Of a stretch of 5,235 nt of DNA, positions 1-5,235 are shown piece by piece (positions within the stretch are counted from its first letter, which is position 1; each line of letters starts with the position of its first letter). This DNA comes from Nitrososphaerota archaeon (GTDB lineage: Archaea; Thermoproteota; Nitrososphaeria; Nitrososphaerales; UBA57): contig JACZWF010000117.1 of the NCBI GenBank assembly GCA_022572285.1, positions 1 through 5,235 of the forward strand, in the 5' to 3' direction. Below the pieces are notes generated by a model. The model saw only the letters and a list, made by a program, of their open reading frames with translations, had not been told where the DNA came from and ran no database searches. Position numbers and translations under genes: made by a program.

Positions 1-1200
1 ATCTCAGGTGATATGATAGTCAGTGCTAGCGTAGATCTCGGGGCAGATGAAGAGGGAACAGTAGATGCGATGGAATCTGGAGGGAGACATCTGGAAGGAT
101 GTAAAAAGGTGAGAGCGCAGTTCCGCGATGTTACGAAGAACAGCTTCAGAGCAAAGTACCTGAATCTAAACCTCGAGGAAGACGCAAGGGAGAGAGACTA
201 TGTGTCATTGGAAGGAGCTCTAAAAGACACACAAAGAGAACTGGGTCTCTCAAAAGCAGCTGAAGGTTTCGCCCTAAGATCGCTTGACCTCTTGTTTAAC
301 GCAGAGGCGTCATTGCACCATCAAGATGTGAAGACGATACACCTTCATGAAGCTGGTTCAGTAGATACGCTAGTCGATATCCTGGGTGCTTCATTTGCGT
401 TAGATGATCTTAGGTTATTCAATGACACTGATATCTACTCTACACCTGTTGCAGTTGGTGGAGGTTCCCTTACATTCTCCCACGGAACCCTCTCGAATCC
501 ATCTCCCGCCGTTTTGGAGATCGCACGAAGCTGCGGCATTGTAATAGTGGGAGGTCCCGTTAATGCCGAAACAGCTACTCCAACTGGTCTCGCAATACTC
601 GGCTCTCTAAATACAACCGCTCTTGAGTCATATCCAAGATTAAGGCCCCTTGCCGTAGGAATAGGCGCGGGGACGAGAGAGTTTGATGGGGTTCCTAACA
701 TTCTCAGGATTACAATAGGTGAATCTCTCAATTTGATAATTGAAGAAATAGTCGTCTTGGAGACAAATCTTGACGACCTTACAGGCGAAGAAGTCGGTTA
801 CGCCACAGAAAGGATTCTGGAAGAAGGTGCCAAGGATGTTAGTGTCATCCCGATCATGGGAAAGAAGGGAAGGCCGGGATTTATCCTGAAAGTTATTACC
901 GAGTCGTCAAAATCGGAAGAGCTAGCAAATCTGATAATGAAGGAAACTGGAACACTGGGCGTTAGAGTTACATCGACTCCTAGATATGTTGCAAGTAGGG
1001 AATTTGCAACTCTGCACTTCACCATTGATTCAGCCGAGGAGATCGTTAAATTGAAGATTTCGCGTGATGGCTCCGGGAATTTGATAGTCATGAAACCCGA
1101 ATATGAGGATGTAAGACACCTAGCAAGGAAGTACAAGAGACCTCTAAGGACTATAAAAGAAGAGATTATGGAGCAAGCCAGGAAGAAACTAGTGACGTGA
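1..1200 (+). CDS. larC: LarC, nickel-insertion enzyme (CTP-dependent nickel cyclometallase) for the nickel-pincer nucleotide, 5'-truncated by the window edge
   Basis: LarC inserts nickel into pyridinium-3,5-bisthiocarboxylic acid mononucleotide, the last step of NPN cofactor synthesis, in the cytoplasm. The reading frame is open from base 1 and encodes ISGDM at the edge. That motif normally sits about ten residues after the LarC start, so the ATG at 13 is internal and the true start lies upstream. Counting from base 1 (399 residues seen), family motifs follow in order: HEAGSVDTLVDILG at about 116-129, FSHGTL at 160-165, TPTG at 193-196, GIGAGT at 220-225, then the C-terminal domain with ETNLDDLTGEE at 254-264 and MGKKGRPG at 286-293. 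Both domains are in one uninterrupted frame. In Lactobacillus plantarum, by contrast, larC1 and larC2 are joined by a programmed frameshift. The 3' end overlaps the larB tail by 12 bp on the opposite strand. Identification is firm; only the start is missing. Confidence 0.93.
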   Translation: MSGDMIVSASVDLGADEEGTVDAMESGGRHLEGCKKVRAQFRDVTKNSFRAKYLNLNLEEDARERDYVSLEGALKDTQRELGLSKAAEGFALRSLDLLFNAEASLHHQDVKTIHLHEAGSVDTLVDILGASFALDDLRLFNDTDIYSTPVAVGGGSLTFSHGTLSNPSPAVLEIARSCGIVIVGGPVNAETATPTGLAILGSLNTTALESYPRLRPLAVGIGAGTREFDGVPNILRITIGESLNLIIEEIVVLETNLDDLTGEEVGYATERILEEGAKDVSVIPIMGKKGRPGFILKVITESSKSEELANLIMKETGTLGVRVTSTPRYVASREFATLHFTIDSAEEIVKLKISRDGSGNLIVMKPEYEDVRHLARKYKRPLRTIKEEIMEQARKKLVT

Positions 1201-1974
1201 CCGCTTTACGATTAGAGCAGCAACAACTCCAGCTGCAACTCCCGAATCTATGTTTACCGTAGTTATGCCCAGTGAGCAAGCTTGAAGCATACTCATTAGA
1301 GCCGCGACTCCTTTTTCGCCGTACCCATATCCGAAGGAGGTTGGAACTCCGATAACTGGGACATCCACCAATCCTGCAATTATGGAAGGCATTGCACCTT
1401 CCCTTCCCGCCACTGCGATTATGACGTCAACGTCCTCTTCGACGATGGATCTCATGGACCTGAATAACCTATGAATGCCGGCCACGCCGACATCATATGA
1501 GGTGATAACTCTACAATCTGTCTCCTCAAGGACGACCTTAGCCTCCTCTGCTATTGGTATATCTGCAGTCCCCGCAGTTATTATTGCTACACCCCCTTTC
1601 CCCAGCTTATGGTCTCTATGAGACTTCCTTGATCCTGCTTTCGAGAGGACCAACATTCTGGCGAGGTCATTTTTTCTCACACGGGTCCCCTTTGGAACTG
1701 CTCTCCTTACGGCCTCCTCATGCTTCGACTCCATACGGCTGATGAGGACCTTTTCGCTATCCCGAAGCATTCCGATAGCAATCTTGGCAACATGTTTGGG
1801 TAACTTGCCTTCTGCTAGTATTATTTCGGGTATACCTCGTCTTGAAATCCTCCCGGTATCAATCTTAGCTATGCCTTCTATCTCTCTCACAGAGTTCATC
1901 TTCAACAATTTTTCAGCTTCTCTAATGGAAAGATTCCCAGACGATACTTCTGAGAGAATCTCCTTGACGTCCAT
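1189..1974 (-). CDS. larB: LarB, pyridinium-3,5-biscarboxylic acid mononucleotide synthase
   Basis: LarB carries out the first NPN step: it carboxylates the pyridine ring of nicotinic acid adenine dinucleotide and hydrolyses the phosphoanhydride. The 261-residue protein has the usual architecture. An N-terminal helical part (EILSEVSSGNLSIREAEKLL) leads to DTGRISRRGIPEII at 39-52, followed by a PurE/AIR-carboxylase-like domain from about residue 127. Visible motifs are TAGTADIPIAEEA (133-145), AGREGAMPS (189-197), PVIGVPTSFGYG (206-217) and NIDSG (241-245). Cys233 in MLQACS lies where the family has the cysteine reported to bond covalently to the dinucleotide ring (Cys221 in L. plantarum); this match is by position and motif. 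Two spots differ from the pattern I recall, AGMEGALPS and NIDNGFGA. The ATG at 1974 starts 16 bp after the larE stop; its Shine-Dalgarno is weak, so translation may be coupled to larE. Confidence 0.93.
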   Translation of the reverse strand: MDVKEILSEVSSGNLSIREAEKLLKMNSVREIEGIAKIDTGRISRRGIPEIILAEGKLPKHVAKIAIGMLRDSEKVLISRMESKHEEAVRRAVPKGTRVRKNDLARMLVLSKAGSRKSHRDHKLGKGGVAIITAGTADIPIAEEAKVVLEETDCRVITSYDVGVAGIHRLFRSMRSIVEEDVDVIIAVAGREGAMPSIIAGLVDVPVIGVPTSFGYGYGEKGVAALMSMLQACSLGITTVNIDSGVAAGVVAALIVKRSRH

Positions 1975-1990
1975 CGATGCGATAATGTCC

Positions 1991-2794
1991 CTACTTGTTC
2001 ATACTCCCGCTCGAGTACCCGGAGAGGTCAAGAGCTACATGCTTGAATCCTAACTCTTTCAATTCTCTGTCTACCCTATCCAGGATACCCTCGTCCAGGA
2101 GATTCTTACGTTCATGCTTTCCTACCTCGATCCTGGCAAGCTCGCCGTGACTCCTCACTCTGATTATCTTGACTTTTGAGATTTCTTTGATAAGTTTCTC
2201 TGCCTTCTCAACTCGTGAGAGACCGTTGATGGTTATTGGGATTCCATACTCAAACCTTGAAGAGAGGCAGGGCATCGATGGCTTCTCAGAAGTTGTAAGT
2301 CCCAATATTCGTGAGATATTTCTAATCTCTCCTTTTGTCATCTTCAACTCCACTAACGGTCTAAAAATACCATCTTCCTCTTCCGCTCGTGACCCCGGTC
2401 TATGCCCAAGCATATCATCCGAGTTTGTGCCGTCAACGATGGTCTCAATCGATCTCTCCTTTGCAAATGGAAGCAGTTGACGAAAGAGCTCCTTCTTGCA
2501 ATAATAGCACCTATCCTGCGGATTCTTAAGATAATCAGGATTACTCAACTCATCAGTATGGATTACTACATGTTCTATCCCTATCTCTGCAGCAATTCGT
2601 CTTGCATCACCCAGTTCGTCTCTTGCCATACTTGCGGAATCCGAAGTGACTGCTATCGCTTTACTTCCGAGGGCTTTGTGAGCCACAGCGATGAGTAAGG
2701 TACTGTCAACCCCACCTGAAAAGGCAACGACGACAGATTCTTTCCTTTGAAACCAAGTCGTAAGTCCTTCTAGTTTTGTTCCCTCAACCTGCAT
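1991..2794 (-). CDS. larE: LarE, ATP-dependent sulfur transferase of NPN synthesis, three-cysteine type
   Basis: LarE adenylates the carboxylates of the LarB product and replaces them with thiocarboxylates. It belongs to the PP-loop ATP pyrophosphatase superfamily. I prefer the ATG at 2794 (267 residues) to the in-frame TTG at 2821, because a strong AAGGTGA lies five bases before the ATG and the TTG start would overlap the upstream gene. With that start, the PP-loop SGGVDS is at 26-31, DRCYYCKKELF at 94-104, DGTNSDD at 121-127 and PCLSSRFEYG at 175-184. The only cysteines are Cys96, Cys99 and Cys176. The last matches in context the sulfur-donating Cys176 of L. plantarum LarE. The CxxC plus third-cysteine set resembles LarE proteins that hold a [4Fe-4S] cluster and use added sulfide, as in Thermotoga maritima; this assignment is inferred. 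The gene lies between the cyclo-ligase gene and larB, probably in the same operon. Confidence 0.93.
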   Translation of the reverse strand: MQVEGTKLEGLTTWFQRKESVVVAFSGGVDSTLLIAVAHKALGSKAIAVTSDSASMARDELGDARRIAAEIGIEHVVIHTDELSNPDYLKNPQDRCYYCKKELFRQLLPFAKERSIETIVDGTNSDDMLGHRPGSRAEEEDGIFRPLVELKMTKGEIRNISRILGLTTSEKPSMPCLSSRFEYGIPITINGLSRVEKAEKLIKEISKVKIIRVRSHGELARIEVGKHERKNLLDEGILDRVDRELKELGFKHVALDLSGYSSGSMNK

Positions 2795-2799
2795 AGCGT

Positions 2800-2806
2800 T
2801 CACCTT
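2800..2806 (-). promoter_or_regulatory. Shine-Dalgarno that decides the larE start
   Basis: Read on the minus strand the site is AAGGTGA, a near-perfect complement of the archaeal 16S rRNA 3' end (anti-SD UCACCU). It stands five bases before the ATG at 2794 and just inside the stop codon of the preceding cyclo-ligase gene (TAG at 2810-2808), with which it shares a few bases of surrounding sequence. It supports the ATG over the upstream TTG at 2821, which has only a looser GGAAAGGAT upstream. Confidence 0.65.
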
Positions 2807-2807
2807 G

Positions 2808-3422
2808 CTATTTCTGTTCAAGGATTAAATCCTTTCCAACTTTTTCAACATTACAGTGCAATAATCTGGACTCCGTGATTACAAAATCCATTTTTACATC
2901 ACCTTCCACTCGCTTGATCTTTGGAACGATCTGAAAGTCAAAGGCTAACCCAACCTTCATCGCTCCAATCTCTCTTAGGAACGAATCATAGTAGCCTTTC
3001 CCGTAACCTAGCCTCTCGCAGTTCGGATCGAATGCGATCCCAGGTACAATCATGATATCCAGCTCGGCACCAGTCACGATAGATCCATGATCTCCATCAG
3101 GCTCAAGGATCCCATGCTTCCCAAGCTTCATATTCTTCCTGCTACGAATCTGGTAAAAGGTAATGGCCACAGATTTGGTATTGACTTTTGGCATCGCGAT
3201 CTTCTTTCCCTCCCTGAGTGCTAAATCTATCAGCTCGTCTGTCTTTACCTCGCCTTGAGTTGATGAGTAAAAAGCAATTGCTCGGGCGGTTTGGAATTCG
3301 TGAAGTGTGCTGAGCCTCACTCCTATAGCAGCAGATCTCGATCCTCTCTCTAGCTCAGTCTGCCCGCTCCTTGACTTCTTTATCCTCTTTCGTATTTCAT
3401 TACGTTGAGTCTCGATACTCAT
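2808..3422 (-). CDS. 5-formyltetrahydrofolate cyclo-ligase family protein (methenyltetrahydrofolate synthetase-like)
   Basis: Enzymes of this family use ATP to convert 5-formyltetrahydrofolate to 5,10-methenyltetrahydrofolate, returning a stable folate to the one-carbon pool. The 204-residue length is normal for the family. A basic N-terminus (RNEIRKRIKKSR, 7-18) leads to AIAFYSSTQGEVKTDELI (48-65), GILEP (104-108), PGIAFD (127-132) and the hallmark RLGYGKGYYD (137-146). The tail ends in MDFVITE (178-184). Just before it, the usual His-Asp pair of the family appears as Gly-Asp (EGD), a possible divergence. The ATG at 3422 starts six bases after the preceding stop, and the gene stops 13 bp before larE, so it appears co-transcribed with larE and larB. 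No biochemical link between folate salvage and NPN synthesis is known to me. Archaeal members could act on another pterin or have another role. The family call is strong; the exact substrate is not shown. Confidence 0.88.
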   Translation of the reverse strand: MSIETQRNEIRKRIKKSRSGQTELERGSRSAAIGVRLSTLHEFQTARAIAFYSSTQGEVKTDELIDLALREGKKIAMPKVNTKSVAITFYQIRSRKNMKLGKHGILEPDGDHGSIVTGAELDIMIVPGIAFDPNCERLGYGKGYYDSFLREIGAMKVGLAFDFQIVPKIKRVEGDVKMDFVITESRLLHCNVEKVGKDLILEQK

Positions 3423-3428
3423 CGCTCA

Positions 3429-3821
3429 TTATTTGTCAAGTGATTTTGATGGTTGCGCCTGACTCTTCAGCCATCCGATAAGAACTGCCTCATCCTCATC
3501 TCCTGAGAAATCGAGCATTGGAACGATCACATTCTCTCCTTCTGAGTGAATAGTTGGAGTAAACTTAGGCATATCTGCATACTCGACTTGAACCCAGACC
3601 CTTCCGTCAAGAAATTCCTTCACGAATGTATCCGAGATTACAGAAGCAGCAGGATATGTTAGCTTGTAGGCAACCCCGTTCAGCCATCTAAGATGAGCTG
3701 GCGCCATCGGACTCGACTCCACGATCGCCCGCCTAGCTAGCTCGCCTGGTGAAGGATATCGGGTAAATTTTGTAACAACGAATTCTTTGATAGGTCTGTG
3801 ACTAACCTGAACCATAAACAC
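3429..3821 (-). CDS. Unrecognised 130-residue protein, first gene of the lar-containing cluster
   Basis: I do not recognise this protein family. It looks soluble: no signal peptide, no membrane segment and no cysteine. It is rich in Pro, Val and aromatic residues in its first two thirds. The section HLRWLNGVAYKLTYPAAS lies near 43-60, and VWVQVEYADMPKF near 75-87 looks like beta-strand. An acidic patch, DFSGDEDEAV, near 104-113 precedes a short C-terminal helix. The start is either GTG at 3821 or ATG at 3815, two codons in. A TATA-like CTTATCTA lies about 20-26 bases upstream of the GTG, which would fit a leaderless transcript. It ends six bases before the cyclo-ligase ATG, so it heads the probable operon with the cyclo-ligase, larE and larB. 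The frame is open for its full length and the composition resembles its neighbours, so I take it as a real gene. Confidence 0.72.
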   Translation of the reverse strand: MFMVQVSHRPIKEFVVTKFTRYPSPGELARRAIVESSPMAPAHLRWLNGVAYKLTYPAASVISDTFVKEFLDGRVWVQVEYADMPKFTPTIHSEGENVIVPMLDFSGDEDEAVLIGWLKSQAQPSKSLDK

Positions 3822-3838
3822 GCAAACTCATAGAAAAT

Positions 3839-3847
3839 CTAGATAAG
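3839..3847 (-). promoter_or_regulatory. Candidate TATA-like element of the minus-strand operon
   Basis: Read on the minus strand, the sequence is CTTATCTAG. It sits about 18-26 bases before the GTG at 3821 and 24-32 bases before the ATG at 3815, the spacing expected for an archaeal promoter that makes an mRNA with almost no leader. Other AT-rich candidates lie further up (minus-strand ATATTTA around 3871-3877 and TTATA within the palindrome at 3883-3897), and these would give leaders of some 25 to 45 bases. The choice between them is not settled by the sequence. Confidence 0.3.
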
Positions 3848-3882
3848 CCTTCCTGAAAGATGGATACACCTAAATATCCAGC

Positions 3883-3897
3883 TATAACGGCGTTATA
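3883..3897. promoter_or_regulatory. Perfect 15-bp palindrome in the divergent promoter region, candidate operator
   Basis: TATAACG-G-CGTTATA is an exact inverted repeat with 7-bp arms and one central base. It lies in the 95-bp region between two divergent genes and overlaps the TATA-like GTTATAAAA that faces right. The symmetry and location suggest a binding site for a dimeric regulator that would block TBP access. It could also be just two TATA-like boxes facing each other around a GC core. No second copy was noticed in the window. Confidence 0.45.
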
Positions 3898-3900
3898 AAA
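3892..3900 (+). promoter_or_regulatory. Candidate TATA box for the symporter-like gene
   Basis: GTTATAAAA is the best TATA-like match in the intergenic region. It lies about 17-25 bases before the TTG start at 3917, so the transcript would be leaderless or nearly so. No convincing Shine-Dalgarno precedes the TTG, in line with a leaderless mRNA. The right arm of the 15-bp palindrome overlaps it. Confidence 0.45.
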
Positions 3901-3916
3901 GAGAGGCTATGATTCA

Positions 3917-4963
3917 TTGTATCGAAGGAGATACAGTCCCCGACGAATAGCCTCGCTGATTCTAGGAATATTCATCTTTATTCTAGCAATCCAGCTCATG
4001 AAGGAAGGAGCATCCGCTTTTACTTTTCTTCTCCAAGGGAGAGAGAACCTTACCTCAGCTAACATTCTTGGCTTTGGTTGGCTTTTCTCTTATCTCGTTC
4101 TAGGAGGCGGTCCAGTAGCTGCCTCTGCTATAACGCTCCTTGAGGGCGGAGTACTAGACGAAATTTCTACATTCATGATGATAAATGGATCTCGCCTAGG
4201 TGCATCATTTGTAGTACTTGCTATTGGTCTGGTCTACTTGTTACGCGGAAGAGAGATGAAGGTAAGTATCTCAATCGGGCTTCTTGCATTTCTCGCTACG
4301 GCAACCATCTACTCAATAGGCATCGCAATAGGATATGTCATGCTCATATCAGGCCTTTTCGACTTCCTAGAAATCTCAGGAGTTGTAGGAGTCAAATCTA
4401 TACTTGAAGTCGTCTATGCCCCGATCCTGAATCTAATACCCCCTTCGTCTCCAGCATTTCTTCTCTTCGCGGTTGGCCTGATAGCTCTTCTGATCTCATT
4501 CAAGTTATTCGAAGGAGGTATGCCACAGGTTAGACTCGGTTCAGTTGGAAAAGGTCGGTGGAAAGATGGGCTTTACAACAAGAATGTAATGTTCCTTATT
4601 GGCGGACTTGTTACGTTGGTAACCATGTCTGTCTCTGTCTCACTTAGCCTGCTCGTCCCTCTTTCAGTGAGGGGAAAACTGAATCATGAGAAATCACTGC
4701 CGTATATTATGGGAGCTAATATCACCACATTCGTTGATACTTTCTTTGTGGCTATACTGGTGGGATCTGCCGTAGGCCTGAAGATCATGATAATAGAGAT
4801 TATTAGTATTGGAATTCCGACCCTCATCATCCTAGGACTTGTATACAGGAAGTATGAAGCTCTTAACATACGATTGCTACACCTATTCAATAGTAGCTTG
4901 AGAACTCTTGCGGTGTTTGTCGGGATAATCTTCATTATTCCACTCGTACTCTTTTTAATCTAG
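3917..4963 (+). CDS. Multi-pass membrane protein related to Na+/phosphate symporters
   Basis: This 348-residue protein has about eight or nine hydrophobic segments (roughly 11-29, 49-75, 85-108, 118-147, 178-195, 224-249, 263-285, 287-309, 330-348). It has the inverted two-repeat pattern of the Na+/Pi cotransporter family. Repeat one carries GGGPVAASAITLLEGG (63-78) and INGSRLGAS (89-97). Repeat two carries MSVSVSLSLLVPLSVRG (237-253) and GANITTFVDT (266-275), which resemble the family's QSSS-type and GANIGTT motifs. The QSSS glutamine is not obvious in either half, so the substrate may not be phosphate. The start is taken as TTG at 3917: it gives a positively charged RRRYSPRR lead before the first membrane segment, and a TATA-like box lies just upstream. 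The next in-frame Met is residue 28, which would remove that segment. The gene is divergent from the lar cluster and is followed by an ATPase gene on the same strand. Confidence 0.7.
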   Translation: MYRRRYSPRRIASLILGIFIFILAIQLMKEGASAFTFLLQGRENLTSANILGFGWLFSYLVLGGGPVAASAITLLEGGVLDEISTFMMINGSRLGASFVVLAIGLVYLLRGREMKVSISIGLLAFLATATIYSIGIAIGYVMLISGLFDFLEISGVVGVKSILEVVYAPILNLIPPSSPAFLLFAVGLIALLISFKLFEGGMPQVRLGSVGKGRWKDGLYNKNVMFLIGGLVTLVTMSVSVSLSLLVPLSVRGKLNHEKSLPYIMGANITTFVDTFFVAILVGSAVGLKIMIIEIISIGIPTLIILGLVYRKYEALNIRLLHLFNSSLRTLAVFVGIIFIIPLVLFLI

Positions 4964-5033
4964 CCAAAAACTGGGCAAGGACTATAACAAACTGTCTCAT
5001 TATGGCCTAGATCAGGGGGAGAAATCACTGCAA

Positions 5034-5235
5034 GTGAATGAAGGCGAAACTATAGTCCTATTCGGTCCTGAAGGATCCGGCAAGACTGATCTATTAGAGT
5101 CCATCTTCTCCGAACAGGAATCAAATAAACTCTTAGAATTATTCGACTATGAGAAGTTGGTTGACAGAGAAAAGCTAAAAGATCAGATCGGCTACTTCCC
5201 CAAACATTTCGAAGGATTTCCCCAGCTCACAGTCA
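5034..5235 (+). CDS. ABC-type ATPase, 3'-truncated by the window edge, divergent motifs
   Basis: The frame encodes GETIVLFGPEGSGKTD, an ABC-type Walker A, followed 40 residues after the Walker lysine by IGYFPKHFEGFPQLTV. This matches the Q-loop region (usually IGYxPQ, then LTV), but the Q-loop glutamine is lysine here and the residue after GKT is Asp rather than Thr. The Walker B, signature and H-loop lie beyond the edge. GTG at 5034 is the only standard start in frame before Walker A; a GGGGGAG at 5015-5021 lies 12 bases before it, rather far. The open frame extends back to 4959 and reads plausibly as an ABC N-terminus (KDYNKL, then KSLQVNEGE), so the real start may be further upstream, non-standard or lost to an indel. 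It follows the symporter-like gene by at most 70 bp and is probably co-transcribed with it. Substrate and partner are unknown. Confidence 0.7.
   Translation, partial: MNEGETIVLFGPEGSGKTDLLESIFSEQESNKLLELFDYEKLVDREKLKDQIGYFPKHFEGFPQLTV

Noticed and set aside
435..1136. Two antisense reading frames (435-731 and 798-1136, minus) inside larC
   Set aside because: They lie wholly within a clearly coding frame with strong LarC motifs and show no family resemblance; they are shadows.
1554..2698. Plus-strand frames opposite larB and larE (1554-1742, 1742-2053, 2169-2480, 2402-2698)
   Set aside because: They overlap one another and the well-supported LarB and LarE frames, and their translations show no motif or plausible start signal.
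3837..3844. 8-bp palindrome ATCTAGAT near the minus-strand start
   Set aside because: Too short to stand out from chance in AT-rich promoter sequence; it overlaps the TATA-like element already listed.
3909..3950. Short frame from ATG 3909 (MIHCIEGDTVPDE) before the symporter-like gene
   Set aside because: Thirteen codons, overlapping the larger frame that has a membrane topology and family motifs; not supported as a leader peptide.
4684..4935. Minus-strand frame inside the symporter-like gene
   Set aside because: It is the complement of the hydrophobic C-terminal segments; no motif and no promoter.
4951..4960. T-run CTTTTTAATC at the end of the symporter-like gene as a terminator
   Set aside because: Only five T residues, inside the coding sequence and just before a probable co-transcribed gene; not convincing.
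1..5235. CRISPR arrays, insertion sequences, tRNA or rRNA genes
   Set aside because: No repeat-spacer pattern, terminal inverted repeats, transposase frame or RNA-like stretch was seen; nearly the whole window is coding.

Overview
The window looks archaeal. Arginine is coded mostly by AGA and AGG, and TTG and GTG are likely start codons. One start has a strong AAGGTGA Shine-Dalgarno. TATA-like boxes lie close to the starts of the two divergent transcripts, which would suit short-leader or leaderless mRNA. Lineage cannot be fixed from this sequence alone; a folate-using archaeon fits.

Layout. Positions 1-1200 (+) hold larC without its first codons, which lie beyond the left edge. Converging on it, with a 12-bp tail-to-tail overlap, is a minus-strand four-gene cluster running from about 3821 down to 1189. 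In transcription order it encodes an unrecognised 130-residue protein, a 5-formyltetrahydrofolate cyclo-ligase family protein, LarE and LarB. Gaps within the cluster are 6 to 16 bp, so it is probably one operon. A 95-bp divergent intergenic region (3822-3916) holds candidate promoters for both directions and a perfect 15-bp palindrome over a TATA-like box. To its right (+) lies a membrane protein of the Na+/phosphate symporter type (3917-4963). It is followed by the beginning of a divergent ABC-type ATPase that runs off the right edge.

How the genes work together. LarB, LarE and LarC are the three enzymes that make the nickel-pincer nucleotide (NPN) cofactor of lactate racemase (LarA) and its relatives. 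LarB carboxylates and hydrolyses nicotinic acid adenine dinucleotide, LarE converts the two carboxylates to thiocarboxylates, and LarC inserts nickel using CTP. The full synthesis set is here, but no LarA-type enzyme is visible, so the user of the cofactor must be encoded elsewhere. LarE has three cysteines, which suggests the iron-sulfur, catalytic form rather than the self-sacrificing one. The symporter-like protein and the ATPase form a separate rightward unit of unknown substrate.
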